NCBI RefSeq assembly: GCF_000797495.1
Contig: NZ_JTGN01000001.1
Span: forward strand, 255,501-319,500
DNA from: Robinsoniella peoriensis
GTDB lineage: Bacteria; Bacillota; Clostridia; Lachnospirales; Lachnospiraceae
Direction of reading: 5' to 3'
DNA: 64,000 nucleotides
Positions 41,850 through 50,397 of this stretch are shown here, piece after piece (the first letter of the stretch is position 1; each line of letters opens with the position of its first letter). The translations under genes were made by a program, and so were the position numbers. Under the pieces are notes generated by a model. It did not search any database. It was not told the origin of the DNA and saw nothing but the letters and a program-made list of their open reading frames with translations.

Positions 41850-42545
41850 TTATACGGTTACTTTTGTACCGTTAATCTTACCTTTTGCGGCATTGACAAT
41901 GCTGTCCTTTTCGTTTAAGCCAAATACCAGCATCGGCATTTTATTCTCCATACAGAGTATGGATGCCGTCATGTCCACAACAGCCAGTTTCTGATCAATT
42001 ACTTCCTGGATAGAAATCTCGTCGTATTTCTTAGCATCCGGGTTGTCCTTTGGATCACTGTCATAAACCCCGTCAACAGCCTTTGCAAGCAGAATCATAT
42101 CTGCTTCAATTTCAACGGCACGGAGTACAGTAGAAGTATCGGTTGAGAAATAAGGATGTCCGGTTCCTCCCGCAAAGAAAGAAACAACTCCTTTTTCAAA
42201 ATATTTATTCACACGGTCCTTCGAGAACAGTTTTGTGAAAGAGCCACATGCAAATGGCGTTAAAATCTGTGTCATAATTCCAACGGAACGGAAAATTTCT
42301 GAAACATAAATACAATTCATAACAGTTGCCAGCATTCCAATCTGGTCTGCCTTCGTGCGGTCAATCGTCTCACTGGAACGTCCCCTCCAGAAATTACCAC
42401 CGCCAATTACGATTCCAACTTCAATACCATCATCTACTAATTGCTTTACCTGATTCGCCACTTCCGTTACGGTAGGCTCATCAAACCCTGTCTTCTTACT
42501 TCCGGCTAACGCTTCGCCGCTGAGTTTCAGTAATACTCTCTTCAT
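41850..42545 (-). CDS. pyrH: UMP kinase
   Basis: Phosphorylates UMP to UDP, in pyrimidine nucleotide synthesis. The 231-residue amino-acid-kinase-fold protein shows RVLLKLSGEALAG, IVIGGGNFWRG, DQIGMLATVMN, FFAGGTGHPYFSTDT, LLAKAVDGVYDSDPK and a C-terminal glycine-containing MLVFGLN segment. AGAGGTG precedes the ATG. It is the first gene of the pyrH-frr-uppS-cdsA-dxr-rseP operon, whose promoter is at 42611-42638. Upstream tsf and rpsB, frequent in other genomes, are not here. Confidence 0.97.
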   Translation of the reverse strand: MKRVLLKLSGEALAGSKKTGFDEPTVTEVANQVKQLVDDGIEVGIVIGGGNFWRGRSSETIDRTKADQIGMLATVMNCIYVSEIFRSVGIMTQILTPFACGSFTKLFSKDRVNKYFEKGVVSFFAGGTGHPYFSTDTSTVLRAVEIEADMILLAKAVDGVYDSDPKDNPDAKKYDEISIQEVIDQKLAVVDMTASILCMENKMPMLVFGLNEKDSIVNAAKGKINGTKVTV

Positions 42546-42610
42546 CTTTGCACCTCTGCTATATTTTTTCTTTCCAGCAGGTCATTGACCCGAGTAGAAT
42601 CTTCGATGAT

Positions 42611-42638
42611 AGTATAGCATACTTTGGGGGATATGTAA
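42611..42638 (-). promoter_or_regulatory. Promoter of pyrH operon
   Basis: On the minus strand TTACAT (42633-42638), 16 bases, TATACT (42611-42616) with an extended TGC before it (TGCTATACT). Confidence 0.7.
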
Positions 42639-42756
42639 CGCATTTTTATGAAAAATTCACCTTTCCATATCATCTATATATCATCATGATGATTTTCATA
42701 AAAAATAGATATTTTATATAACTTATTAATAATATCCAATTCACTAAAAAAGCTAA

Positions 42757-42802
42757 AAAAATAAACAAAGCATTCTCTTTAAAAAGTAATAAGAATGCTT
42801 TG
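42757..42802 (-). terminator. Terminator of surface-protein operon
   Basis: CAAAGCATTCT pairs with AGAATGCTTTG, followed on the minus strand by TTTATTTTTTT. It lies about 30 bases past the stop codon at 42833. Confidence 0.85.
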
Positions 42803-42832
42803 CTCATCAAGATTATTTTAAACACAGTTTAA

Positions 42833-43309
42833 CTATTTTGTAGCACTATATACCAAATTAAAATTAATTGTACTCGTATATTCACCTGCAGCTGACGGAT
42901 TTCCATCGCCTACTAATTTAAATTTAGTTGTAGTTGTATCACCATTTGTAAATACTTTTAACTTAGTTGCATCTGCTATAGCAGTACCATCATTATTTTT
43001 AATACTTACCTTATAAGTTGAACCATCGCTAGTCGCCAAATTAACATCTGCTGAACCCGCATTAACAGTTAAGGTACCTGGTAAAGCCAATAACATTTTT
43101 GTTGATGTTATATCAAATAAATTATCTCCAGCAGCAGTAAAAGTTATCGATGCTGGTATTTGTACAATATATTCTTCAGGTACAGAATAAGTAAGAGTTG
43201 TGCTACCAGAATTTGTATTCTTATCCAAATCCGCCGCAAACACATTCATACTCATCCCCATCAACATAACCCCAGCTAACCCAAACGCCACTAATCTTTT
43301 TTTCATCAT
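42833..43309 (-). CDS. Secreted surface protein with Ig-like beta domain
   Basis: 158-residue exported protein. A signal peptide (KRLVAFGLAGVMLMGMSMNVFA) ends at Ala-Ala near residue 26. The mature part is rich in Thr, Ser, Asn and alternates short strands, ending in AAGEYTSTINFNLVYSATK. The opening strand YSVPEEYIVQIPASITF and the closing AGxY...NxVY pattern also occur in the C-terminus of the next gene upstream (PAGKYSGGLRFNVVYE). That suggests a shared subunit fold, as in WxL-like or pilus/coat subunits; this is inference. AGGAGG lies eight bases from the ATG. Confidence 0.7.
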   Translation of the reverse strand: MMKKRLVAFGLAGVMLMGMSMNVFAADLDKNTNSGSTTLTYSVPEEYIVQIPASITFTAAGDNLFDITSTKMLLALPGTLTVNAGSADVNLATSDGSTYKVSIKNNDGTAIADATKLKVFTNGDTTTTKFKLVGDGNPSAAGEYTSTINFNLVYSATK

Positions 43310-43338
43310 GATAAATTCCTCCTATATTTTACAATTAT

Positions 43339-44577
43339 TTATTCATAGACTACATTAAATCTCAAACCACCACTATACTTCCCAGCCGGCACGATCTCTT
43401 TATCAGCCATTGATACAATCCTTGCCTTCTGGCTATCCTTTGTCTGATCCAATTCTATGCGATTATCTCCCTTACGTATCAACTTTCCTTCTATATATAA
43501 TTGATATTTCCAGGTTGTATCTTCATCGCCGTCCCGCATCAGAACAAAACAATCTGTTCCATCATCTGCCCAGTCCCCATCTATCTCAAGATATGATTTT
43601 TTATCTCCCACATCTTTTATAAAAGAAGTCCCAATCTCAAAGTCCGTACTTTCATTGATCATCACTTCCGAAGGAATCTTAATAGCATAGTATGGCGATT
43701 GAATATCATACGAGCCATCGCCCTTTTCCTTTTCTGTTTCGCTATCTGATTCCTGGGTTATGACTTTCTCTCTTTCGGTCATTGCCGTTTTTCTTTCATT
43801 CAGTACTTCTGTCTCCTGTTGGGTGCTGTCTTTTTCAGGCACTTTACTTTTTTCTTTTGTACTACCAGCTTCCTGCACGTCACTTTCCGTTTCCGTACAT
43901 TTTTCGGTCTCTAAACACTTTTCAGCTTCTGTTTCCTCTTCTGAATCCGTATTGGAATTCCCGTTGGTCTCCTCTATGGTTTTCCTCTCATCCTCAGTCA
44001 CCTCTTCCACATCATTAAGAACCTGCTCTGTCGAAAGTTCCGACATATTTTCTGTATCTTCTTCTGTCATTTCTTCCGGCTGGATTACTGTTTCTTCCAT
44101 ATAAAGTCCACAATATTCATCATGTACATGCATACATGGTTTTCCTTCAACTGCAGGCATATAAGAGCATCCCTGGCAATGTTCAATCATGCCATCACCA
44201 TCTGTATCTTTGCAATCCATATCACAGGAAACCTCAGGTAACGCTTCTGCATACCCGCAAGTTCCATCGTGTTGATGGCTGCATACCGAATTTTCTGTCC
44301 CGGCATTCATAAGACAGCAGGTGCATCCTTCTCCACACCGGACACAACCTTGATTTAATTCCGCTTCATTACAAGCACATATTTCATTACCCTCTGTAAG
44401 ATCGTCACTTATTATTTCTTCTTTTTCCTCATTATCGCAGCTGCACTGTTCACAGGAACAGATACAACTGCCTGCCTCTTCGGCTCTAACCACTTTCATG
44501 GGAAACGTTTGTGTTATCAGGGCTGCGATCAGAATTAGAGGAAAACCTTTCTTCCAGGATCTGTGTCTAAATACCAC
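43339..44577 (-). CDS. Secreted Cys-rich, Glu/Thr-rich surface protein
   Basis: 412-residue exported protein of unknown role. A signal peptide covers residues about 10-32 (FPLILIAALITQTFPMKVVRA). The next 120 residues contain many Cys in pairs (CICSCEQCSC, CVRCGEGCTCC, CDMDCKDTDGDGMIEHCQGC). The middle (about 160-300) is a low-complexity Glu/Thr/Ser stretch, likely an extended stalk. The last 110 residues form a beta domain ending PAGKYSGGLRFNVVYE, similar to the small protein downstream. The likely start is GTG 44577, with AAGGAGG upstream. There is no LPXTG or transmembrane C-terminus. Confidence 0.7.
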   Translation of the reverse strand: MVFRHRSWKKGFPLILIAALITQTFPMKVVRAEEAGSCICSCEQCSCDNEEKEEIISDDLTEGNEICACNEAELNQGCVRCGEGCTCCLMNAGTENSVCSHQHDGTCGYAEALPEVSCDMDCKDTDGDGMIEHCQGCSYMPAVEGKPCMHVHDEYCGLYMEETVIQPEEMTEEDTENMSELSTEQVLNDVEEVTEDERKTIEETNGNSNTDSEEETEAEKCLETEKCTETESDVQEAGSTKEKSKVPEKDSTQQETEVLNERKTAMTEREKVITQESDSETEKEKGDGSYDIQSPYYAIKIPSEVMINESTDFEIGTSFIKDVGDKKSYLEIDGDWADDGTDCFVLMRDGDEDTTWKYQLYIEGKLIRKGDNRIELDQTKDSQKARIVSMADKEIVPAGKYSGGLRFNVVYE

Positions 44578-44593
44578 CCTCCTATACGCCTCC

Positions 44594-45277
44594 TTACTTC
44601 ACTTCCAGCGTTGTCTCCACATTTGCACCATTCATACCGGACTGGGTTACGATATGGAATGTGGATATTTTTAATACTGCCGGATATTCTCCCGCATCCA
44701 GCGCACGGTTTAAAGTAATATGAGTAATTGCCTCACCCGGCGGAACCTGTTTTGAAGTATACAGTACTTCATCCGTATCTTTTAATACAAGTTCAAAGGT
44801 AAAATAACAGGGGTTTCCTTCCGGATTTGAAAATGCCACATCTACTTCAGTCTTACCAGCCGGTAAATAGATCTGAGGATATCCCGGGATCGCTATGGAA
44901 TCTGCATTTGGATCACCTTTAGGTGCCTGGGGTACTGTCCCGTCCCACTCTCCTGCATTTGGATCAACATCTGCGGATGCCGGCTGCTGCTTTTCTGTGG
45001 ATACATCTGCTATCGACTCTGTCATCTGAGAGGAAGCCGGTTTGTTGCCAAAACATCCCATATTATAACCAATTGCTGCTCCTGCACCGCCCAGAGCAAT
45101 TACGCCTGCCAGGCTTCCGATAATAATCTTTTGCCTGATAAGTGCTTTCGCCAGTTCTTCTGCTGTCTTTCCGGCTGCTTTTCCCGCCGACTTTGCAGCT
45201 GTCTCGCCCGCCGCTCTCTTGGCCGCTTCGGTTGATAATTGTTCCTCTTCGTTAGGTAATTTCTTCTCTTCCGCCAT
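44594..45277 (-). CDS. Membrane-anchored surface protein
   Basis: 227-residue protein of unknown role. The first 45 residues are charged and Ala/Lys-rich (AAKRAAGETAAKSAGKAAGK) and should be cytoplasmic. One transmembrane segment follows (IIIGSLAGVIALGGAGAAIG). The outside portion has a Pro/Asp linker and a beta-sandwich-like domain (GYPQIYLPAGKTEVDVAFSN, NPCYFTFELVLKDTDEVLY, NRALDAGEYPAVLKIS). The last pattern AGEY...LKIS recalls the AGxY strands of the two downstream proteins. ATG 45277 lies eight bases after AGGAG. First gene of the three-gene surface operon. Confidence 0.7.
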   Translation of the reverse strand: MAEEKKLPNEEEQLSTEAAKRAAGETAAKSAGKAAGKTAEELAKALIRQKIIIGSLAGVIALGGAGAAIGYNMGCFGNKPASSQMTESIADVSTEKQQPASADVDPNAGEWDGTVPQAPKGDPNADSIAIPGYPQIYLPAGKTEVDVAFSNPEGNPCYFTFELVLKDTDEVLYTSKQVPPGEAITHITLNRALDAGEYPAVLKISTFHIVTQSGMNGANVETTLEVK

Positions 45278-45410
45278 ATTTGCCACTCCTATGTCTTTAT
45301 TTAATGCTGCTATGGCTCTCTGACTTGGATATTTCTTACTATCTGCCTAGATTATACCGCCATATCCAAAATCATGCCAATACTTAATCCGGATAACCTT
45401 GTGATGCTTT

Positions 45411-46346
45411 TTAGGTATCGCGGGTATCTGATTTATCCCCATAGTATTCCCGGAATAGTTGCAGGAATTTTCGACCATTCCCTGAGATCACTTCTTTTTT
45501 TCGTTTTATCCAAATAAGCAGCATCTCACCGGTAACATCTTCTATTTCCCTGCTGACAATTCTGCCTTTTGCAAGTTCTTCCATCTGCCATTTGTTCCCG
45601 AAAATAAAGGCGTCTGCGTGCTTTAACATTCGTATGATCGCATGATAATTATTCATGGTTATCGTTTTCCTAAAATCTGAAAAACGGACACCTCCCATAT
45701 CTAATCCAAAATTTATATTAGCATAATAATCATATGGAAGGTGAATGTAACTATAATCCAGCAAATCCCTTGCATATATTTTTTCCTGTTTTAACAGTGG
45801 ACTTTCTTCGCTCACCTGTATATAGATTGGACCCCTGTCCAGAACTTCGTATTCCATTTCTTTTAATTCCAGCGATCTGCGAAAGATAGGAAACTGGAAG
45901 GTATTGATTGCAACAATGCCTATTTCTGACTGTATTGTAGCCACACTGTTAATCACCTCTTCTACTGTGGTTTCAAATAAATTAATCGTTGTATGGTTTG
46001 ACTTTACCGTCTCGTAGAAGCGCAGCATTAAATCATCCGCAAAAATAATCCTGGCAACGGCAACATTTAATTTACTCTGCACCGTTTCCTGACTCAGCAT
46101 CTTTAAACCTGATACAGCATCTAACTGGGTTAGGATAGACTTGGCATAATAATATAAACTCTCACCTATAGGTGTCAATTCTACCCCCTGATTAGATCTT
46201 ATCAGCAATTCCGCCCCTACTTCTTCTTCCAGGCTGTGCATTGCCCTGGTCAGATTAGGCTGAGAGTTAAACAAGACCTCAGCCGCTTTATGCAAACTCT
46301 TCTGTTCTGCAATAACGATAAAATATTCCAGATATTTTAGTTTCAT
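45411..46346 (-). CDS. LysR-family transcriptional regulator
   Basis: 311-residue DNA-binding regulator. The N-terminal winged helix is standard (LKYLEYFIVIAEQKSLHKAA, EVLFNSQPNLTRAMHSLEEE, VGAELLIRSNQGVELTPIGE). The remainder is the two-lobed LysR effector domain (LNVAVARIIFADDL, SEIGIVAINTF). Its target is unclear: no divergent gene lies next to it. It follows the aminoglycoside adenylyltransferase gene on the same strand by 30 bases, so the two may share a transcript. Confidence 0.92.
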   Translation of the reverse strand: MKLKYLEYFIVIAEQKSLHKAAEVLFNSQPNLTRAMHSLEEEVGAELLIRSNQGVELTPIGESLYYYAKSILTQLDAVSGLKMLSQETVQSKLNVAVARIIFADDLMLRFYETVKSNHTTINLFETTVEEVINSVATIQSEIGIVAINTFQFPIFRRSLELKEMEYEVLDRGPIYIQVSEESPLLKQEKIYARDLLDYSYIHLPYDYYANINFGLDMGGVRFSDFRKTITMNNYHAIIRMLKHADAFIFGNKWQMEELAKGRIVSREIEDVTGEMLLIWIKRKKEVISGNGRKFLQLFREYYGDKSDTRDT

Positions 46347-46376
46347 TCTCTATTCCTTTGCTTCGTAGTTTCATTT

Positions 46377-47261
46377 TTATAACGGAAGATCCACAGCATC
46401 CGCTGGAAGCGATTCTACGGCTTCCAGATATTCCGTCATATTTTCATCATCCTGCATTGGATACAAAAAGCCCAATTGTGCTCCAACACTTTTTGCCAGT
46501 TCCCGAAAAAGGCTGCAGGCTGCCCATATTCCCAGCCACATATTTTCATAAACTGCATCCGTATAGGTCTGCCTGTAGAGTCTCCAGTATTCTTCGGTAA
46601 GATAGCGTTTAAAATATTTCCCCATCTTCCCGGGTGATACCTCGAAATTATTTTGACATCCGATCCACCAGCCGACCATGAGATCCAACTTCGGCCGGAT
46701 TACTGTCTCCAGCATGTTTTTTGCATAGGGTAATTCATCTCTCCAGATTCCCTTTGCAGCATTTGCCATACACCACCAGAAATCGTTGCAGCATGCAGTA
46801 AAATCCCCTTCCTGGGGGCATTTTACCAGATAGCTGTACCTTTTGATATCATTGATTTTACTTAAACAGCCATCCTTCTCCCAGAGAATCACTGTAGAAT
46901 CCTTAAAATACTCTTCCGTTTCAACGGCTTCCAGAATCTGTATATGCAAATCGATGCGGTTTCCATCCTGAAACAGCATAAGATATCCATATGAGCTGGT
47001 AAAATCCACCTGCCTCCCCAGCATTTTATCCAGCTTATCCGGTTCCTGTACCATACGAAGTTCTCCAAATACCTTAATCCAGTCCCTGTCTTCTAAAAAA
47101 GATGCGGTTTCTGTTACCACATACACAATGTCATAATCCTGAAACAAGTCCCTTGGCGCATCAGATTTCGCTCTGGACCCATTTAAATAAACCCCCAGAA
47201 TTCTGTCATCATTTTTCGCAACTCCTACTATCAGTTCGTACATCTCCTGCTCACTTCTCAT
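46377..47261 (-). CDS. Aminoglycoside 6-adenylyltransferase (ANT(6)/AadE-like)
   Basis: Would transfer AMP to the 6-position of streptomycin-type aminoglycosides. The 294-residue protein starts at ATG 47261 after AGGGAG. The nucleotidyltransferase site is intact: GVYLNGSRAKSDAPRDLFQDYDIVY (quoted as LNGSR and DLFQDYDIVY) with metal-binding Asp residues, then GNRIDLHIQI. The C-terminal helical domain has WWCMANAAKGIWRDELPYAK and MVGWWIGCQNNFEVSPGKMG, characteristic of ANT(6). Chromosomal relatives are frequent in Firmicutes and are not always active against drugs. A minisatellite lies directly upstream. Confidence 0.9.
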   Translation of the reverse strand: MRSEQEMYELIVGVAKNDDRILGVYLNGSRAKSDAPRDLFQDYDIVYVVTETASFLEDRDWIKVFGELRMVQEPDKLDKMLGRQVDFTSSYGYLMLFQDGNRIDLHIQILEAVETEEYFKDSTVILWEKDGCLSKINDIKRYSYLVKCPQEGDFTACCNDFWWCMANAAKGIWRDELPYAKNMLETVIRPKLDLMVGWWIGCQNNFEVSPGKMGKYFKRYLTEEYWRLYRQTYTDAVYENMWLGIWAACSLFRELAKSVGAQLGFLYPMQDDENMTEYLEAVESLPADAVDLPL

Positions 47262-47291
47262 ATAAAACTCCCTTTCTAATCTCATTAACCC

Positions 47292-47568
47292 TTATCTTGA
47301 TCGCAGTCACTTCGATTGCTGTTACTTCTGTCGCCGTTACTTTGGTTGCTGCCATTTCGATCACCGTTACTTTGGTTGCCGCCATTTCGATCGCCGTTAC
47401 TTCGATTGCCGTTACTTCGATCGCCGTTACTTCGATCGCCGTTACTTCAGTCACCGTTACTTCGGTCTCCGTTACTTCGATTGCCGCCATTTCGATCGCA
47501 GTTACTTCGATCGCCGTCACTCTAATTGCCGTCGCTTCGGTCACCGCCACTTCGATTACCGCCACGTC
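47292..47568. repeat. 15-bp minisatellite upstream of the adenylyltransferase gene
   Basis: About 18 units of a 15-base repeat, consensus TCGATCGCCGTTACT on the plus strand, with unit variants (TTGCTGCCATT, GGTTGCCGTTAC). Because 15 is a multiple of three, long open frames occur on both strands. On the minus strand the frame 47251-47565 reads repeats of EVTAI and ends eight bases inside the start of the downstream gene. I do not treat it as a proven protein because no ribosome binding site is evident. Confidence 0.9.
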
Positions 47569-47614
47569 ATATATATAGACTAAACCTGCTCTTAACGGAT
47601 AACTTCATGTAATT

Positions 47615-48148
47615 CTATAACCGCTTTCCATTCACTTTCAACCACCGCTGCCACACTTTATAATCCGGCATGATCTCTGCTACCACCGCATAAAACCGTG
47701 CTGAATGATTCATCTCTCTCCGGTGGGCAAGTTCGTGTATCACCACATAATCCACTACTTCTTCCGGCGCCAGCAAAAGTTTCCAGTTAAAATTCAAATT
47801 CCCTGCTGAGCTGCAGCTTCCCCATCTGGTCTTCTGTTCCCGAATAGTAATTCTTCCATATGAAACACCCATTATTCTGGCAAAGTACGCAGTCTTTGCA
47901 GCAAACACTTCTTTTGCCAGATTGATCATCTTAAGCCTCTGGGCATCCGTTAACTGTCTGCTTTTCCTATTTTCAGAAGCTTCCCGGATTTCCTGCTGTT
48001 TTGTCAGTATCCAGTCTTCTTTTTCTTTCAGAAACTTCTCTATTGCATGCTTTCCGGCTCTTTTAGGTGCCCGCACCACTACATTGCCATCCTCCATGAG
48101 CTGAATGGCAATGGTTTTTCTGGTACTGTAAATCAGTTCATATTCCAT
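47615..48148 (-). CDS. YgjP/SprT-like zinc metallopeptidase
   Basis: 177-residue protein of the YgjP (UTP pyrophosphatase/M48-related) family. The zinc motif is HELAHRREMNHSARFY; other marks are VRAPKRAGKHAIEKFL, GRITIREQKTRWGSCSSAGN, LNFNWKLLLAPEEVVDYVVI. Length is slightly short of average. The first ATG after the overlap with the upstream DUF2284 gene is 48148; a GTG at 48160 lies inside that gene. The exact substrate is unclear. It is the last gene of a five-gene minus-strand run starting with the phosphoesterase. Confidence 0.85.
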   Translation of the reverse strand: MEYELIYSTRKTIAIQLMEDGNVVVRAPKRAGKHAIEKFLKEKEDWILTKQQEIREASENRKSRQLTDAQRLKMINLAKEVFAAKTAYFARIMGVSYGRITIREQKTRWGSCSSAGNLNFNWKLLLAPEEVVDYVVIHELAHRREMNHSARFYAVVAEIMPDYKVWQRWLKVNGKRL

Positions 48149-48153
48149 CCTGT

Positions 48154-48783
48154 TCACCACCGCATTTTATCTGAGAAAGATAGCAGTTCACTTCCTTCGT
48201 TGATTTCTTCTGCTTCTTCCGTCAGATAGACGCTGAAAAATGCTACCCGGTTATCCTTGCACCAGTATTCCAAACCGCAGTTCTCTGCCATTTTCTGTGC
48301 ATTGATACAGTAAGCCGACAAACAGGATGCAATCTTCTTGGGGAACCTGCAGGGCATACCTTCCTGAATCCCGCAATTTGCGCAAAGAGAACAGGGTCCC
48401 GCCATAATAATAAGTCCCTGCTTTCCGTTCTCTTCCATTCTGGCAACAAATTCCCGTGTCTTCTGGTTGTGGCGCTTTTTAACAGCTTTTGTCTCCTGGC
48501 TGTCCATAATATCCTCAACCTGGGTTATCGTCTGCAAAACCAGTGCCTTTTTATATTTTCTTACTCTTTCTTCCATGTCAACCGCAGTCCCGCAATCTGG
48601 TGGACAGGCATAGTTCTTTCCATAATTTCCACAGAGATTCTCTTCACAGTATTTACGAAGGGCAGCATCGAAAATCAATTCTTTGCTGTCTATCCATACC
48701 GCGTGGTGAAAACCGCTGTTTACCGCTATCTTAACTGCTTGTTCCATTTCTTCTTCTTGGTTTCTATCGATGTCTTCTGCCAT
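48154..48783 (-). CDS. DUF2284 metal-binding protein
   Basis: 209-residue cytoplasmic protein with conserved Cys motifs that should bind an Fe-S cluster or zinc: CEENLCGNYGKNYACPPDCG, GPCSLCANCG, MPCRFPKKIASCLSAYCIN and a final WCKD. The family is widespread in anaerobes and methanogens but its biochemistry is not known. It lies between the inactive IS3-like protein and the YgjP peptidase, overlapping the latter's start region. Confidence 0.88.
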   Translation of the reverse strand: MAEDIDRNQEEEMEQAVKIAVNSGFHHAVWIDSKELIFDAALRKYCEENLCGNYGKNYACPPDCGTAVDMEERVRKYKKALVLQTITQVEDIMDSQETKAVKKRHNQKTREFVARMEENGKQGLIIMAGPCSLCANCGIQEGMPCRFPKKIASCLSAYCINAQKMAENCGLEYWCKDNRVAFFSVYLTEEAEEINEGSELLSFSDKMRW

Positions 48784-48807
48784 ATCATCGTCTCCTTTTC
48801 ACAGATA

Positions 48808-49650
48808 TTACCTGATCCAAACTTTTCTATGTAATAACAGGTCATTTTCCATCCAGTTCACTGCATCCTGCCAATCCTCAAACTGATATCCCTTCATTCT
48901 GCGTTTTATCTGGGAGAAGAAAGTGCTGATCACAGCGTTTCCGCCCCGTTCTCCGGGAGATGTCATGGACGGTGTAAGCGCCCGGGCTTCTATCTCCTGA
49001 TGATAATCTTTTGTTCGATAAATGGGGTTTTGACTGCTATGAAGAATAGGTGCATTTGCTTTTTTCGATTCCAGAATCATATCCATTGCCGCTCCGGCAA
49101 GCTCTGCAGAACGATAGCCGCCCAGCACGACACCGGCGGCACTTTTATCATACATATCTATAATGCCTGCAAGGTATATGGGCCCATCCATTTTCGTAGT
49201 GTATACGCCAATGCCGATACTATACTTTTCGCCCCGGGTCAAGGGGCGGAAGTCTCTGTGTATGAGATTTTCATAAATACCCCCATTGCCTTTTCGTTTT
49301 TCTGCTGTCTGCTCTTTACCCTTGTCCTGCACGTTCCCATGCAGCAGCTGAGAATTCTGTTCCCTGAAATTTACCCGCTCCCAGGTTAGGTATCGATCCG
49401 TCTGAATCCCCAGTATCCTGCAGACTGCATGTGGCTCTTCACCGGAACAGATATCTTCATCATCTTTTCTTTCCAATAATGGATTTGTAATTTCACGGTA
49501 TTCATACAAATAATGGTATTTTTTAGCCGTGCAGAACCGGATCCATTGAAACAGTGTTTCTTCATCCGGACTAAGTTCTCCGCTTCCTATTTTTAAGGCA
49601 GTCTCATACAGGCTTTGCCGCAGATAGGGATTTCGAATTTCACTTGTCAA
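48808..49650 (-). CDS. IS3-family integrase-fold protein without DDE residues (probably domesticated)
   Basis: 280-residue intact frame. Residues 125-280 align with the rve integrase core of IS3/IS150 transposases: ENLIHRDFRPL (NLLxRDF), IYLAGIIDMYDKSAAGVVL (YLSAVIDLYSREIVGW), APILHSSQNPIY (LIHSDQGSQY), SMTSPGERGGNAVISTFFSQ (SMSRKGNCYDNAPMESFFST). All three catalytic acids are gone: the first Asp position is Gly/Ile (146-148), the second is Ser206, and the Glu is Ser242. The N-terminal 120 residues are not the usual OrfA. No inverted repeats flank it. TTG 49650 follows AGGAGGGG. A non-transposing role, unknown, is inferred. Confidence 0.8.
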   Translation of the reverse strand: MTSEIRNPYLRQSLYETALKIGSGELSPDEETLFQWIRFCTAKKYHYLYEYREITNPLLERKDDEDICSGEEPHAVCRILGIQTDRYLTWERVNFREQNSQLLHGNVQDKGKEQTAEKRKGNGGIYENLIHRDFRPLTRGEKYSIGIGVYTTKMDGPIYLAGIIDMYDKSAAGVVLGGYRSAELAGAAMDMILESKKANAPILHSSQNPIYRTKDYHQEIEARALTPSMTSPGERGGNAVISTFFSQIKRRMKGYQFEDWQDAVNWMENDLLLHRKVWIR

Positions 49651-49656
49651 AAATTC

Positions 49657-50133
49657 CTACCCCTCCTGCAATTCCTGGTTTAGCTCTATTTTTTCAACCA
49701 TATATCTGCCGTCATGGATTTCCATAACCGCCATGGTAATCTGCTGATCAAACCGGCGTTTGCCACAGCTGCCGGGATTGAGCCACAGGACTCCATCTTT
49801 TTCTTCACAAAAATACTTATGGGAATGTCCAAATATTACAGCGCCCACATGCGTAAGATTTTCCGGAATGGATTTTTTATTATGAACCATATAGAATTTC
49901 ATATCTGAGATTTCAAAATATAGTTCCTCCGGCAATTCTTCCGCCCACTGCGCTTTGTCATTATTTCCGCGGACTGCGTATACCGGAGCAATCCGTTTTA
50001 ACTCCTCTAATACTTCAGCCTTATTAATATCGCCTGCATGTATGATATAATCACACATTTCCAGAACTTCTAAAACTTCCGGTCTCAATAATCCATGGGT
50101 ATCTGCAATAATTCCAATTCTGCATTTCTTCAT
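49657..50133 (-). CDS. YfcE/MJ0936-type phosphodiesterase (metallophosphoesterase)
   Basis: 158-residue calcineurin-like enzyme. Metal-binding motifs are all present: GIIADTHG, IHAGDI, VRGNNDK, VIFGHSHKYF and LNPGSCGKRR. The start is ATG 50133, seven bases after AGGAGG. It leads a run of minus-strand genes (IS3-like, DUF2284, YgjP). An extended -10 (TGTTATAAT at 50249-50257 on the minus strand) is a likely promoter. The physiological substrate is unknown; family members cleave bis-p-nitrophenyl phosphate and cyclic nucleotides in vitro. Confidence 0.92.
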   Translation of the reverse strand: MKKCRIGIIADTHGLLRPEVLEVLEMCDYIIHAGDINKAEVLEELKRIAPVYAVRGNNDKAQWAEELPEELYFEISDMKFYMVHNKKSIPENLTHVGAVIFGHSHKYFCEEKDGVLWLNPGSCGKRRFDQQITMAVMEIHDGRYMVEKIELNQELQEG

Positions 50134-50367
50134 AATCATTCCTCCTCTGTGAATCCAAAACACCTACACTGCGCCATATTTCCAATTCAGATCCTTTCAT
50201 CCCGCACTTTTCAATGTGGGATAATCCTGCCATCTGAAGTGTAAGGTCATTATAACACACTTCGCGGTTTACGACACAGAATGTCTGTTTTTTTATAACA
50301 ATTTTAGAATTATTCCAGTTAATTCCTTTTCGTCATTCCCATGTATAAATGGTGTTCTTTTCCACAT

Positions 50368-50397
50368 AAAAAACTGCACATTATTCTGTGCAGTTTC
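50368..50397 (-). terminator. Terminator overlapping the histidine kinase stop codon
   Basis: AACTGCACAGAATAATGTGC pairs back to GCAGTT and is followed by TTTTTT on the minus strand. The stem includes the last codons of the gene ending at 50381. Confidence 0.85.

Noticed and set aside
47292-47568. CRISPR array
   Set aside because: Units are contiguous 15-mers without spacers, and no cas genes are nearby.
47102-47578. 158-codon plus-strand frame of VTSIA repeats
   Set aside because: It is the antisense product of a 15-bp minisatellite and the end of the adenylyltransferase gene; repeat length divisible by three keeps all frames open.
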